From the NCBI GenBank assembly GCA_964467585.1, contig CAYXRF010000005.1, forward strand, positions 1-64,000: 64,000 nt of DNA. The letters run 5' to 3'. The notes under the pieces were generated by a model that did not search any database, had not been told where the DNA came from, and saw nothing but the letters and a program-made list of their open reading frames with translations. The position numbers and the translations under genes are program-made. Below are positions 16,284 to 25,224 of this stretch, one piece after another (the stretch's first letter is position 1; every line of letters begins with the position of its first letter). The DNA is from CALVLD01 sp964467585. GTDB lineage: Bacteria; Bacillota; Clostridia; Christensenellales; CAG-138.

Positions 16284-17465
16284 TTAAAAATAGCTGACCT
16301 TAATTTTTTTGCCCATAGTCGTAAGGCACTCGGCAAGCTCCTTCACAAGCTGCATTTTTATTGTGAAGGTGATGGGCAAGTCGCTGTTCTGGTGGGCAGG
16401 ATTAACCGCCTTGCCTACAAAAAAGTTTATGTCGGTTGCGTCCTCAAACAGCATCCGCGCAACAAGCGACGCGCCGTCCCTTTTGTAGCACCATTTTTCA
16501 AACGATGAGTTATCCTCAATATAATTCTTGGCGTATTCAAGCACTCGGTTTATTGTGACAACGCCCTCGGTAACAAGATCGACGCCCTCGATTTCCGCCG
16601 TGGGAGGTATATCGGGGTCGGGGAATGAAAGACTCGGCACAAGCGGCTTGCGCAGATAATCGGCGGCGATGGATGAGGTTGTGCCGCCGCAAACTATGTG
16701 CTTGCCCTCCTTTGCAAAAAACAGAGACATCATCTTTTTGCAGTCGTCACGATTGGACGGCGGCCCGATTATCAGATTGACAGGCTCACGGCGGCGTATG
16801 CGCACGGTTACAACGGTTGCATCATCGCCCGGTTCGCCCTCGTAAAGACGGTTTGTCTCGTCAATAAGTATGGCGGAAAGCGTTTTGGCGGTGAAGCCCA
16901 CGCCCCAAAAAGTGGTGATAAAATCAATAATATCCTTGCGCTCCCAGCCAAAATTGTAGCTGACGCCCACGCCCGCGTGCTCCACCCCGTCCGAAAAGGC
17001 TATGAACACATCGCCCTCACGGATATCGGTTTCGGCTCGGATTATCTTTTTGTCGCCGATGTAGCTTTCCCTAAAGCCCGGATCGATCGCCTTGCCGTCA
17101 CGCAGCATAACTATTTGAGGATTGTCATACTGGATTATCTCGGCACGCTCGTTATTTATAATACGAATTATTGTAAATGTTGAATATGCAACCTGCCGCA
17201 CGCTGCAAACGGGCAGAGTTTCAACAAGAGTCTGGACGGAATCCTCAAGCCTAAGCCCCTCCGCAAGCATTGTGGAGAGTATTTTTGAGGTCAATGTGGA
17301 AAGTATGCTTGCCTTCACGCCGCTGCCCAGACCGTCCGCAAGCACAATTATTGTGGAATTGCCGTCCTTTGGCTCAACTATCTCAACATGATCCCCGCAA
17401 AGCTGCTCACCCGCGTGATTTATGCTGAGATAGCCAATGTCGGCGCAGAGATTGTTAGTTTTCAT
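16284..17465 (-). CDS. SpoIIE-type PP2C protein phosphatase, hydrogenase-associated
   Basis: The 393-residue protein starts with a PP2C/SpoIIE phosphatase fold. It shows the first metal-binding motif in IIVLADGLGSGVKAS, DVFIAFSDGVEHAG in the middle, and GDDATVVTVRI at the end of the domain (about residue 228). These enzymes remove phosphate from Ser or Thr, usually on anti-sigma-factor antagonists or similar partners, using two metal ions. The remaining 165 residues (starting VNLIIGPPSNRDDCKKMMS) form a second domain I cannot name. The gene overlaps the sensory hydrogenase gene by 11 bases and precedes the group-B-like enzyme by 10 bases. The trio is therefore one translational unit, and a phosphorylation switch governed by H2 or redox state is a reasonable inference. 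No partner kinase is in the window. Confidence 0.88.
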   Translation of the reverse strand: MKTNNLCADIGYLSINHAGEQLCGDHVEIVEPKDGNSTIIVLADGLGSGVKASILSTLTSKILSTMLAEGLRLEDSVQTLVETLPVCSVRQVAYSTFTIIRIINNERAEIIQYDNPQIVMLRDGKAIDPGFRESYIGDKKIIRAETDIREGDVFIAFSDGVEHAGVGVSYNFGWERKDIIDFITTFWGVGFTAKTLSAILIDETNRLYEGEPGDDATVVTVRIRRREPVNLIIGPPSNRDDCKKMMSLFFAKEGKHIVCGGTTSSIAADYLRKPLVPSLSFPDPDIPPTAEIEGVDLVTEGVVTINRVLEYAKNYIEDNSSFEKWCYKRDGASLVARMLFEDATDINFFVGKAVNPAHQNSDLPITFTIKMQLVKELAECLTTMGKKIKVSYF

Positions 17466-19128
17466 CTGAAACAGACTCCTTCAGCTTGGTAAGAGCAATC
17501 TTAGTTTCGGCGGCGGTCTCCCCCAGCAGGCTTGCAATCTCCTGCACTATGCGCATCTGCTTATCCACAACACGATCGGCTGTTTCTATGGTTTGACGGC
17601 ACATATCCTCCTTGCTGCGCCTTGCGTTTTCTTCAAACGTGACGTCGCGGATTATGGCTATCAGACTGCCTGAAATTTTGTCGTGGGTTATCGTAAGCTC
17701 CAAATAGCTGTCAAGCTCGGCGTAATAGTCGCGCTTGTTGGTTATCCGCACGCCATCCTCAAGTGCGGAAATGAAGTCCGCGGGATTCATTATGCGAATC
17801 AGCGGCTCGCCCAGCACGTCGGAACGCGTGTTAACGCGAAGCATACGCATTGCCGCCGTGTTAATCTGCTGAACCTCAAATTCCTCGTTTATCACAAGTA
17901 TGCCGTTGGGAGTGTTGTCAAGTATCGCGCTTGAAAAGCGTTCCGATTTTGCCATAAGGTAAGGCAGACACATTGTAATCTCCGCCTTGCCCTGATATAC
18001 GGCAATCGCCTTGTCGCGGCAGGTGTCATAGCCGCAGGTGCCGCAGTTAAGCTCATCCTCGGGAGTGACCTTGCCCATCTTGCGCAGAATCTCGTCAATC
18101 TCCTTTTTAGAGGGCATATTTTTGATAAGCGGAACGGGATTATGCCCGTCCATAAGCGATTCGGGCGCGGGCTGAGCAATGTCAAAATCCTCCGTGCCGG
18201 CATAATCCGCAACCGCCTTGAAGTGACGCAGAGGCGAATTGTGCCTTTTTTCCATTATGGGGCCGTTTATGCAGCTGCCAACACAGGCGTTCATCTCGAT
18301 AAAGCAATGATGCACAGCTCCCGCCGCGATATCCTCCAGCACGGCGCGGCAGCTTTCAACTCCGTCCGTTGTGATGTAGGTGTAATCGGGATTTTTGTAC
18401 GTCAATGTTTTGATTATTCCGCCCGTTGTGGGAAAGTTGCGTGCAAGACTTTGTTCGCAGGCGTCCATGCGCTTTTCAATCGTGATATTCGCGGAGGCAA
18501 GCATATTGGTAAGCTCGTCGAATGTCAGCGCGGCGTCTATCGCGGAGGTGTTCGCCTCATCCTTTTTGGAAAGGCAGGGACCTATAAATATCGTTGCCGC
18601 GTCGGGTCGCCTGCGCTTTATGTCCAGACAATGCGCCTGCATAGGCGTAACCACGGGAGCAAGGCAGCCCACAAGATTGGGATAGTATTTTTCAACAAGA
18701 AGATTGACGGTGTGACAGCAGGAGGTGATTATAATGTCCTGCGAAGCCTCACGCGATATGCGCTCATATTCGCGCTTGACTATGGTTGCGCCCAAAGCAG
18801 TTTCCTCCGCGTCGGCAAAGCCCAGCTTTTTAAGCGCATCGCGCAGCGCACCAATGCCCACGCCCTCAAAATAAGCGGCGAACGAAGGCGCTATGCTTGC
18901 TATAACGGGCGCTTTGCCCTGAAGCAGCACCTTTGCTATCTCGGTTTCGTCCACAATCTCCTTGGCGTTTTGAGGACACACAACATAGCACTTGCCGCAG
19001 AGTATGCACTCGTCCTTTATAACGTTAGCCTGATTGCCCGTAAAGCGTATTGACTTAACGGGACAATAGCGAATACACTTATGACAGTTTTTGCAGCTTG
19101 ACTTTTTGAACTTGATGAACTCATTCAT
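17455..19128 (-). CDS. Putative sensory [FeFe] hydrogenase with PAS domain (HydS-like, group C)
   Basis: The 557-residue protein opens with two [4Fe-4S] motifs (CKNCHKCIRYCP, CILCGKCYVVCP). An H-cluster-type domain follows with L1 TSCCHTV, L2 FIGPCLSKKDE and L3 EMNACVGSCINGP. Near residue 366 a further four-Cys motif (CGTCGYDTC ... MC) is present, then a PAS domain (about 405-515: AILDNTPNGILVINEEFEVQQIN) and a short helical tail. The H-cluster domain linked to a PAS module, with a phosphatase next to it, is the pattern described for group C sensory hydrogenases. These are believed to sense H2 or redox state rather than turn over H2 quickly. It is the first gene of the hydrogenase trio and follows AAAGGAAGG. 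Confidence 0.87.
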   Translation of the reverse strand: MNEFIKFKKSSCKNCHKCIRYCPVKSIRFTGNQANVIKDECILCGKCYVVCPQNAKEIVDETEIAKVLLQGKAPVIASIAPSFAAYFEGVGIGALRDALKKLGFADAEETALGATIVKREYERISREASQDIIITSCCHTVNLLVEKYYPNLVGCLAPVVTPMQAHCLDIKRRRPDAATIFIGPCLSKKDEANTSAIDAALTFDELTNMLASANITIEKRMDACEQSLARNFPTTGGIIKTLTYKNPDYTYITTDGVESCRAVLEDIAAGAVHHCFIEMNACVGSCINGPIMEKRHNSPLRHFKAVADYAGTEDFDIAQPAPESLMDGHNPVPLIKNMPSKKEIDEILRKMGKVTPEDELNCGTCGYDTCRDKAIAVYQGKAEITMCLPYLMAKSERFSSAILDNTPNGILVINEEFEVQQINTAAMRMLRVNTRSDVLGEPLIRIMNPADFISALEDGVRITNKRDYYAELDSYLELTITHDKISGSLIAIIRDVTFEENARRSKEDMCRQTIETADRVVDKQMRIVQEIASLLGETAAETKIALTKLKESVSDEN

Positions 19129-19158
19129 TAAATATCAACGCCTTCCTTTAACTATTTT

Positions 19159-19183
19159 GCCGATAAGCATCGGCTCTTTTTTT
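19159..19183 (+). terminator. Hairpin with T tract, opposite the operon direction
   Basis: The stem gccgat-aagc-atcggc is followed on the plus strand by tcttttttt. All genes around it run on the minus strand, so if active it would stop antisense transcription, or it may act as a leader hairpin of the sensory hydrogenase gene. Confidence 0.45.
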
Positions 19184-19252
19184 AGGCGGCCTTATAAAAG
19201 CAGCCGAGGCTCGTCCTACGCAAACGCCGTATGCCGTGACGGCAAAGCCCTT

Positions 19253-19642
19253 TCAGCCTGCCCGCTTTGCCTCCGCTCTTTTCATAAAGCTTTCGATATT
19301 GACAATGTAACGCTCGTGGACGCATTCGCCCACAATACCCTTGCGGTCGCGCACGGTTATTTTAAAAACCAACCGACGCCCGTCCACCTCCGTAAGCTCA
19401 CTTTCGCATATTACGGTAACTCCCGTGGGGTCCGCGCTGATGTGCGAAAGCTCCAGCCTTGTCCCAACGCTTGTCATGCCGTCCTCAAGCAGAGGCGCAA
19501 CGCTTTTTGCGGCGGTCGCCTCCATAAGCGCAGCCATCGCGGGGGTTGCAAACACGGGCAGCGCCCCGCTTGAAAGCGCACACGCGGTGTTGGTATTGTC
19601 AACCGTAAGGCAGCGACTGCCCTTTATCCCAACCGTAAGCAT
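19253..19642 (-). CDS. Hotdog-fold thioesterase, fluoroacetyl-CoA thioesterase (FlK)-like
   Basis: The 129-residue protein fits the FlK-like branch of the hotdog thioesterases, which hydrolyse short acyl-CoA. The segment FATPAMAALMEATA carries the Thr and Glu positions, and LELSHISADPTG the His, that form the catalytic triad in FlK. Further support comes from VGTRLELSHIS and the C-terminal GIVGECVHERYIV. The natural substrate is not likely to be fluoroacetyl-CoA in this organism. Many Clostridia carry such a gene beside redox genes. It is 7 bases downstream of the [2Fe-2S] protein gene, so the two form a unit. Confidence 0.8.
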   Translation of the reverse strand: MLTVGIKGSRCLTVDNTNTACALSSGALPVFATPAMAALMEATAAKSVAPLLEDGMTSVGTRLELSHISADPTGVTVICESELTEVDGRRLVFKITVRDRKGIVGECVHERYIVNIESFMKRAEAKRAG

Positions 19643-19649
19643 ATCCGCC

Positions 19650-19892
19650 TCAATTCAGACGCTTGAGAACCTCGTTCTCAAAAAACGACTTTGCAGTTTC
19701 GGGAGAAACGGAGAAGTATTCGCCGTCAACAGTCACGCTGACGCCCGTCTGACACTTGCCCATGCAAAAAGTGCCGCCCAAGTCAATTTTGTCCTTGAGA
19801 TTGTTTTCCGCGATAAGATACTGAAGCTGCTCCACTACCTGACGCGAACCCTTGATGTGGCATGAGCTGCCGATACAAACTGTGATTTTCAT
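19650..19892 (-). CDS. Thioredoxin-like [2Fe-2S] ferredoxin (NuoE/HydC C-terminal type)
   Basis: This 80-residue protein has the four-Cys pattern of thioredoxin-fold [2Fe-2S] proteins: CIGSSC at residues 6-11 and CMGKC around 43-47. It matches the C-terminal half of NuoE/HydC subunits that pass electrons between NAD(H)-linked flavoproteins and hydrogenases. Start 19892 is chosen for AGGAGG 8 bases upstream; the ATG at 19910 lies before that site. No NADH-binding subunit is adjacent. It may serve as a redox partner or sensor component of the hydrogenase trio downstream, or act elsewhere. Confidence 0.85.
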   Translation of the reverse strand: MKITVCIGSSCHIKGSRQVVEQLQYLIAENNLKDKIDLGGTFCMGKCQTGVSVTVDGEYFSVSPETAKSFFENEVLKRLN

Positions 19893-19992
19893 GATTTTTG
19901 CCTCCTGCATTATTGTTGATAGCTTTTTTGTTGCGCCCGCAAGGCGTTATTATTTTGCCGCCCCGCGGCGTGTGCTGCCGTCCGCATATTTT

Positions 19993-20748
19993 TCACTCGT
20001 AATCCACAACGTTGACCCATTGCAGCAAAAACTCACGCTCCTGCGGTCGTCCGTTGGCTTGCTGCGCGGCTGCAACTATGGGCATCCACCTTTGCACGCG
20101 GCGCTTATCTATGCCCGTTTTTTCACAAAAAATGTCAAGATACTGCTCCGCGCCGTTTATATCGCCGTCCAGCCAGAACAAAAGATATGTCCTTGCGCCA
20201 TCGGCGGCGGGATCTCCGCTTGCAACGTGCGCCCAATCAAGTATGCACGCGCTTCCGTCGGGACGGATTACAATATTTGAGGGATTGAAGTCCCCGTGGC
20301 ATATCGCCCGTGAGGAGGGCATTGCTTCCAGCCTTGTGTGAAGCTCATACCTTGCCGTGGCGTCAATGTCGCATTCCGCAAGCTTTCTGTCCATCTTTTC
20401 TTTAAGACGATTAAGAAGCGGAGCCTCGTGGGAGAACACATCGGCTTGAATGTCAACCAATCGGCGCATATATTCCTCACACCTGTCGGGATTTTCTTCC
20501 ATAAGCCTTGCAAGCGTTTTGCCCTCGATATATTGCCAACGGATAGCCCATTTGCCTTCAATTGAAGTAACCTCGATTATGCTCGGCACGGGAAGCCCTG
20601 TTTCCTCAATGCGCGCCTGATTCAGCGCCTCGTTGAGTATGCTCGCTTTGGAATAGCCGCGCTCAAACACCTTTAGCACGGTATCGCCGTCACGATACAC
20701 CGTTTTTGCCGTTCTTACGGCGATTATTCTGTCGGCATTGATGCTCAT
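19993..20748 (-). CDS. Aminoglycoside phosphotransferase-like small-molecule kinase
   Basis: The 251-residue protein has the choline/aminoglycoside kinase fold. The N lobe contains VLKVFERGYSKASILNEAL, the catalytic loop is AICHGDFNPSNIVI, and the metal-binding Asp is in CILDWAHVASGDPAAD. Members phosphorylate hydroxyl groups of small molecules (aminoglycosides, choline, thiamine or sugars). Resistance should not be assumed. The start at 20748 follows GGAGGG. It lies 22 bases after adhE and is probably carried on the same transcript, although a metabolic link is not obvious. Confidence 0.85.
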   Translation of the reverse strand: MSINADRIIAVRTAKTVYRDGDTVLKVFERGYSKASILNEALNQARIEETGLPVPSIIEVTSIEGKWAIRWQYIEGKTLARLMEENPDRCEEYMRRLVDIQADVFSHEAPLLNRLKEKMDRKLAECDIDATARYELHTRLEAMPSSRAICHGDFNPSNIVIRPDGSACILDWAHVASGDPAADGARTYLLFWLDGDINGAEQYLDIFCEKTGIDKRRVQRWMPIVAAAQQANGRPQEREFLLQWVNVVDYE

Positions 20749-20770
20749 TCTGTTACCCTCCTTTATGCCG

Positions 20771-23398
20771 TTATACATCCGTGTGTTCGCCGTAATAGGC
20801 GTTGAGGTACATCCGCTTTATCTCACTCATAAGAGGATAGCGCGGGTTCGCCGCCGTGCATTGGTCGTCAAACGCCTGCTCGGTCATATCGTCAAGCGTC
20901 GCCATAAAATCCGCCTCGTTCGGAACGTAATCGCGTATGCAGGGCTTTATGCCGATTGCCGATTTAAGCTCGTCTATCCTGCCGATAAGCCCCTCCAGCT
21001 TTTGCTCATCGCTGTCGCCCTTTACGCCAAGGCAGTCCGCGGCCTCCGCATAGCGCTCAAGCGTGTGGGGATGATCGTACTGCGGGAATGTTCCCATCCT
21101 TGCGGGAACCTCCTTTGAATTGAACCGCAGCACCTCCGTCATCATTAGCGCGTTGGCAACCCCGTGGGGAATGTGGTGGAACGCCCCAAGCTTGTGAGCC
21201 ATAGAGTGCATCACGCCGAGGAAGGCATTGGCAAACGCCATTCCCGCCATTGTTGCGGCGTTAGCCATCTTTTCGCGTGAAAGAGGATCGGGTACGCCCG
21301 TTACGGCGCTTTGATAAGCGCGGGGCAGATATTCAAATGCCATTTGCAGACTGCGAAGCGCCATGGAATCGGTGTAGTCCGTTGCCATCATGGAGGCAAT
21401 CGCCTCAAGCGCGTGCGAAACGGCGTCTATGCCCGATGAGCTTGTAAGCCCCTTGGGGGCGCTCATCATAAGGTTTGCGTCAACTATCGCCATGTTCGGC
21501 ATAAGCTGATAATCCGCAAGGGGATATTTAACGCCCGTGGATTCATCCGTTATCACCGCAAAGGGAGTGACCTCACTGCCCGTGCCCGCGGAGGTGGGGA
21601 TTGCCGCAAAGTATGCCTTTTCACCCATTTTGGGGAATGTGTACACCCTCTTGCGTATATCCATAAAGCGCATTGCCATGTCCATAAAGTCAGCCTCGGG
21701 ATGCTCATACAGCACCCACATTATCTTTGCGGCGTCCATAGCGGAGCCGCCGCCCACTGCGATTATCACATCGGGGGCAAACGCGCTCATCTGCTCCGCG
21801 CCCTGCCTTGCGCACAAAAGCGTGGGGTCGGGCGCCACGTTTGAAAACGTGGTGTGCATAATGCCCATTTCGTCAAGCTTTTTTTCAATGGCGCGGGTGT
21901 GACCGTTTGAGTAAAGAAAGCTGTCTGTCACAATAAACGCCCTTTTCTTATGCAGCGTTTGACCAAGCTCGTCAAGCGCAAACGTCAGGCATCCTCTTTT
22001 TATATAAACCTTTTCGGGCACGCGGAACCAAAGCATATTCTCCCTCCTTTCGGCAACCGTCTTTATGTTGAGAAGCTGACGTATTCCAACGTTTTCGGAT
22101 ACGGAGTTGCCGCCCCAGCTTCCGCAGCCAAGCGTAAGCGAGGGCAAAAGACGAAAGTTGTAAAGGTCTCCCAAGCCGCCCTGCGATGAGGGAGTGTTAA
22201 CCAGTATGCGGCAGGTTTTCATGCGGCGCGCAAACTCGTCAAGCTTTTTGCCGTCGGTGATTTCGTTGAGATATATTGACGAGGTGTGACCGTAGCCGCC
22301 GTCCTCAACAAGCCTTTCCGCCTTGCAAAACGCATCGTCAATGCTGCAAGCGCGATACATAGCAAGCACGGGAGAAAGCTTTTCGTGTGCAAATTCTTCC
22401 GAAAGCTCAACGCTTTCAACCTCTCCGATAAGTATCTTTGCCGTTTGGGGAGCTTCGACGCCCGCCATCTCGGCAATTCTGTATGCGCTTTGCCCAACAA
22501 TGTTCGCATTCAGCGCCCCGTTAATCAGCATTGTTTTGCGAACCCTTTCGGTCTGCTCTCTGTTGAGAAAAAAGCAGCCGCGCTTTGCAAACTCCGCACG
22601 AACAGCGTCATATACTCCGTCAAGCACTATAACGGACTGCTCGGAGGCGCATATCATGCCGTTGTCAAATGTTTTTGAATGGATAATCGAGTTGACGGCA
22701 AGCACAATGTCCGCAGAATCGTCTATTATGGCGGGAACATTGCCCGCACCGACGCCTATGGCGGGCTTGCCGGAGGAATAAGCGGACTTCACCATGCCCG
22801 GGCCGCCCGTTGCAAGTATCAAATCCGCATTGTGCATAAGAAGGTTTGTCATCTCAAGGCTTGGAGCGTCTATCCACGCGATGATTGATTCCGGCGCGCC
22901 CGCCGCAACCGCCGCCTCAAGCACAACCTTAGCAGCCGCTATGGTTGATTGCTTTGCGCGGGGATGAGGGCTTACGATAATGCCGTTTCTCGTTTTAAGA
23001 GCGATAAGCGTTTTAAATATCGCCGTTGACGTGGGATTGGTGGTGGGGATAACCGCAGCCACAACGCCCACAGGCTCCGCAATGCGCATATAGCCCGCCA
23101 CATCGTCCCGCTCAATCACCCCACAGGTTTTTTCGTTGCGATAGGCGTTGTAAATGTACTCTGCCGCATAGTTGTTTTTGATTACCTTATCCTCAACCAC
23201 GCCCATGCCGGTTTCAAAAACGGCAAGCTTGGCAAGGGGCAGACGCGCCATGTCGGCGGCTGTGGCGGCGGCAAGAAAAATTTTATCAACCTGCTCCTGC
23301 GAATATGCGGCATAAAGCCGCTGCGCCGAACGAACCTCGTCAATGCGCCGCGCAAGCGCCTCGGTGCTGTCCACAAACGGATAAGCGACTGCGTTCAT
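20771..23398 (-). CDS. adhE: Bifunctional acetaldehyde-CoA/alcohol dehydrogenase
   Basis: AdhE (875 residues, the usual length) reduces acetyl-CoA to acetaldehyde and then ethanol using two NADH, recycling NAD in fermentation. The N-terminal CoA-acylating aldehyde dehydrogenase has GVVAAVIPTTNPTSTAIFK and the active Cys in DNGMICASEQSVIV. The C-terminal iron alcohol dehydrogenase has GGGSAMDAAKIMW and the metal-binding His residues in GIDAVSHALEA and HKLGAFHHIPHGVANA. The ATG at 23398 follows AGGAGG. An open frame extends 66 codons upstream into the promoter region and is not part of the protein. lysR and rex are immediately upstream in the same direction, which fits NADH-responsive control. 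Confidence 0.96.
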   Translation of the reverse strand: MNAVAYPFVDSTEALARRIDEVRSAQRLYAAYSQEQVDKIFLAAATAADMARLPLAKLAVFETGMGVVEDKVIKNNYAAEYIYNAYRNEKTCGVIERDDVAGYMRIAEPVGVVAAVIPTTNPTSTAIFKTLIALKTRNGIIVSPHPRAKQSTIAAAKVVLEAAVAAGAPESIIAWIDAPSLEMTNLLMHNADLILATGGPGMVKSAYSSGKPAIGVGAGNVPAIIDDSADIVLAVNSIIHSKTFDNGMICASEQSVIVLDGVYDAVRAEFAKRGCFFLNREQTERVRKTMLINGALNANIVGQSAYRIAEMAGVEAPQTAKILIGEVESVELSEEFAHEKLSPVLAMYRACSIDDAFCKAERLVEDGGYGHTSSIYLNEITDGKKLDEFARRMKTCRILVNTPSSQGGLGDLYNFRLLPSLTLGCGSWGGNSVSENVGIRQLLNIKTVAERRENMLWFRVPEKVYIKRGCLTFALDELGQTLHKKRAFIVTDSFLYSNGHTRAIEKKLDEMGIMHTTFSNVAPDPTLLCARQGAEQMSAFAPDVIIAVGGGSAMDAAKIMWVLYEHPEADFMDMAMRFMDIRKRVYTFPKMGEKAYFAAIPTSAGTGSEVTPFAVITDESTGVKYPLADYQLMPNMAIVDANLMMSAPKGLTSSSGIDAVSHALEAIASMMATDYTDSMALRSLQMAFEYLPRAYQSAVTGVPDPLSREKMANAATMAGMAFANAFLGVMHSMAHKLGAFHHIPHGVANALMMTEVLRFNSKEVPARMGTFPQYDHPHTLERYAEAADCLGVKGDSDEQKLEGLIGRIDELKSAIGIKPCIRDYVPNEADFMATLDDMTEQAFDDQCTAANPRYPLMSEIKRMYLNAYYGEHTDV

Positions 23399-23470
23399 AC
23401 GGGATACCTCCTGTTTCTGATAGCTTGATATTAGCATATCAAAAACGAATAATGAAATACCAACAAAGAA

Positions 23471-23492
23471 TATCGATATAACATTATCGATA
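23471..23492. promoter_or_regulatory. Candidate operator upstream of adhE (paired TATCGATA)
   Basis: The self-complementary octamer TATCGATA occurs at 23471-23478 and 23485-23492, 14 bp apart, with six bases between. It lies about 75 bases before the adhE start. The same octamer is at 25166-25173 just above the rex -35 box. It does not match the usual Rex operator, so a LysR-type or variant Rex site is possible. Confidence 0.5.
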
Positions 23493-23537
23493 TAGAACGA
23501 TGGAAAATATACCGATTGCCCAATCGCATTATGCGAT

Positions 23538-24464
23538 TCAAACGGTAAGCCCTCGTTTTTCGCACATAAGCGCGTCAATAAACGCTTTATCGGCATTTGT
23601 AAGACGACTATCCTTGCGGCGGATCAAAACGTCTCTGTAAACTCTGCCTCCGTCCGAAGCCTTGCGCTGACAAAGCCCGTGCGTTTTCAAAAGCCTTTCG
23701 GGTATGGGAGAAACCCACATGAACGTGTTGGGGCAGCAGGATAGTATATCCATCTGACTGCCGCGCTCAAAAACGTAAATATGACGCGTTGCGTCACAGG
23801 TCTGCTCGTTTTTTCTTGCGGCGGAAAGAGGAAGCGAGGGCACAAACGGGTCTGCGTGTGCGATCTCAATATAGTCGTTCAAATCGCACACACTCAGATT
23901 TTCAAACTGTGCGATAGGGCTTTGCAAAGAGGCGACAACCACATATTCAAACTCATAAACAAGCTCGGTTGAAAGCCCCTTTTCTTCCGCAAGACGTTTG
24001 AATGAGGCGTCGTACTGCGCCTGATAACGCAAAACGCCAAGACGATAATCACCCTCCGCAACGTTCGAGATAACGTTTTTTGGGTTTGTTTCATTATAAA
24101 AAAGAGCGGTTCCCTCGGGCAGACTCTGCGACCTCACAAATTCGGTAAACGCACAGGAAATATAGCTTGCGCGTGGACCCGCAACAGAAAATTCGATTCC
24201 CCGTTTGTCCTCCCCGCGCATCATCGCCTCAAGCTCATCCGCCTGCTTTATAAGGCTGCGCGCATAGCGCAAAAACTCATCCCCCTGAGGCGTGGGGAAT
24301 ATCCCATTTGACGTGCGTGTAAAAAGCGTTACGCCGAGGCTTGCCTCAAGCTCACGCAGTGCGCGTGAAAGATTGGGCTGGGCGGTATAAAGACGCTCCG
24401 CAGCCTTTGTCATAGAGTTGGTATCGGCTATCACAACGGCATATTTAAGATGAAGCAAATTCAT
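23538..24464 (-). CDS. LysR-family transcriptional regulator
   Basis: The 308-residue protein has the classic LysR winged helix at residues 1-60 (LKYAVVIADTNSMTKAAERL followed by TAQPNLSRALRELE and LGVTLFTRT) and a substrate-binding domain of two alpha/beta lobes after about residue 90. LysR proteins usually control a nearby gene and respond to a small metabolite. Here adhE is the next gene downstream, so it is the likely target. The ATG lies 3 bases after the rex stop codon, so the two are translationally coupled. The effector cannot be told from sequence. Confidence 0.92.
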   Translation of the reverse strand: MNLLHLKYAVVIADTNSMTKAAERLYTAQPNLSRALRELEASLGVTLFTRTSNGIFPTPQGDEFLRYARSLIKQADELEAMMRGEDKRGIEFSVAGPRASYISCAFTEFVRSQSLPEGTALFYNETNPKNVISNVAEGDYRLGVLRYQAQYDASFKRLAEEKGLSTELVYEFEYVVVASLQSPIAQFENLSVCDLNDYIEIAHADPFVPSLPLSAARKNEQTCDATRHIYVFERGSQMDILSCCPNTFMWVSPIPERLLKTHGLCQRKASDGGRVYRDVLIRRKDSRLTNADKAFIDALMCEKRGLTV

Positions 24465-24467
24465 GCG

Positions 24468-25100
24468 TTATACCGCCCCCCCTTTGTCTCTTATGTGACG
24501 AGATAGCAAGGCGAGAGACGATGCAAGGTTTTCATTTTCAACCAAGGCGTAAGGAGGAGCCTTCAAAAAGGTTGGAGCAAAGTTCCACACGGCACGTATT
24601 CCGCAGGAAATAAGCCTGTCGCAGGTGGACTGCGCGGCGCCCTCGGGCGTTGCGATTATGCCCAACGCAATGCTGTCGTTGAAGCAGACGGTTTCAAGCT
24701 TTACAAGCGGCAAAACGGGCTTGCCCGCTATGCTCGACCCGATTATTTCAGGGTTGGAGTCAAACGCGGCAACAATTTCAATCCCATAATCCTCAAATCC
24801 GGAGTATGCAAGAAGCGCCTTGCCGAGATTGCCCGCCCCCACAAGTATGGCGCGTGTATTTTGCCCGCAGCACAGGCAATATTCAATCCGCTCAATAAGC
24901 TGATGAACATTGTACCCCGTTTTGGGCTTGCCCGCGCCGCTTGCCGCACCCAAGTCCTTGCGAACCTGAACATCGTTAAGACCAAAGTGAGCCGCAACGG
25001 CGGCGGCGGATATGTTGACCCTTTCACCTTCCACCGAACGCAAATAGCGAAGATAAACGGGCAGCCGCCTCAGCGTGGATTCAGATATTGATTGTGTCAA
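24468..25100 (-). CDS. rex: Redox-sensing transcriptional repressor Rex
   Basis: Rex (210 residues) is a dimeric repressor that reads the NADH/NAD ratio. It releases fermentation and hydrogenase genes when NADH builds up. The N-terminal winged helix (LPVYLRYLRSVEG, ISAAAVAAHFGLNDVQVRKD) is followed by a Rossmann domain with AILVGAGNLGKALLAYSGF and the swapped C-terminal helix (NLASSLALLSRHI). Translation appears to start at TTG 25100, with GGAGG 8 bases upstream. rex, lysR and adhE form a row on one strand. A strong promoter and a TATCGATA octamer lie upstream. Confidence 0.95.
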   Translation of the reverse strand: MTQSISESTLRRLPVYLRYLRSVEGERVNISAAAVAAHFGLNDVQVRKDLGAASGAGKPKTGYNVHQLIERIEYCLCCGQNTRAILVGAGNLGKALLAYSGFEDYGIEIVAAFDSNPEIIGSSIAGKPVLPLVKLETVCFNDSIALGIIATPEGAAQSTCDRLISCGIRAVWNFAPTFLKAPPYALVENENLASSLALLSRHIRDKGGAV

Positions 25101-25132
25101 AGTTTAAGCCTCCAAAGAGTAATTTCAGTACT

Positions 25133-25173
25133 ATTGTATAGCGAAAATATATATAAGTCAATAGCTATCGATA
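25133..25173 (-). promoter_or_regulatory. rex promoter with upstream TATCGATA site
   Basis: Read on the minus strand: TTGACT (25161-25156), 17 bp, TACAAT (25138-25133). The octamer TATCGATA (25166-25173) sits 4 bases upstream of the -35 box. Confidence 0.75.
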
Positions 25174-25224
25174 TAAATCCATCTGTATATAAAGTTCGCG
25201 CCCGCGCTTGCAAAAAATTATAAT

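Noticed and set aside
23400..23537. Classical Rex operator upstream of adhE
   Set aside because: No TTGTTAA/TTAACAA-type palindrome was found; only the TATCGATA pair is present.
23399..23596. N-terminal extension of AdhE
   Set aside because: It covers the promoter and operator region, and AGGAGG sits directly before ATG 23398.
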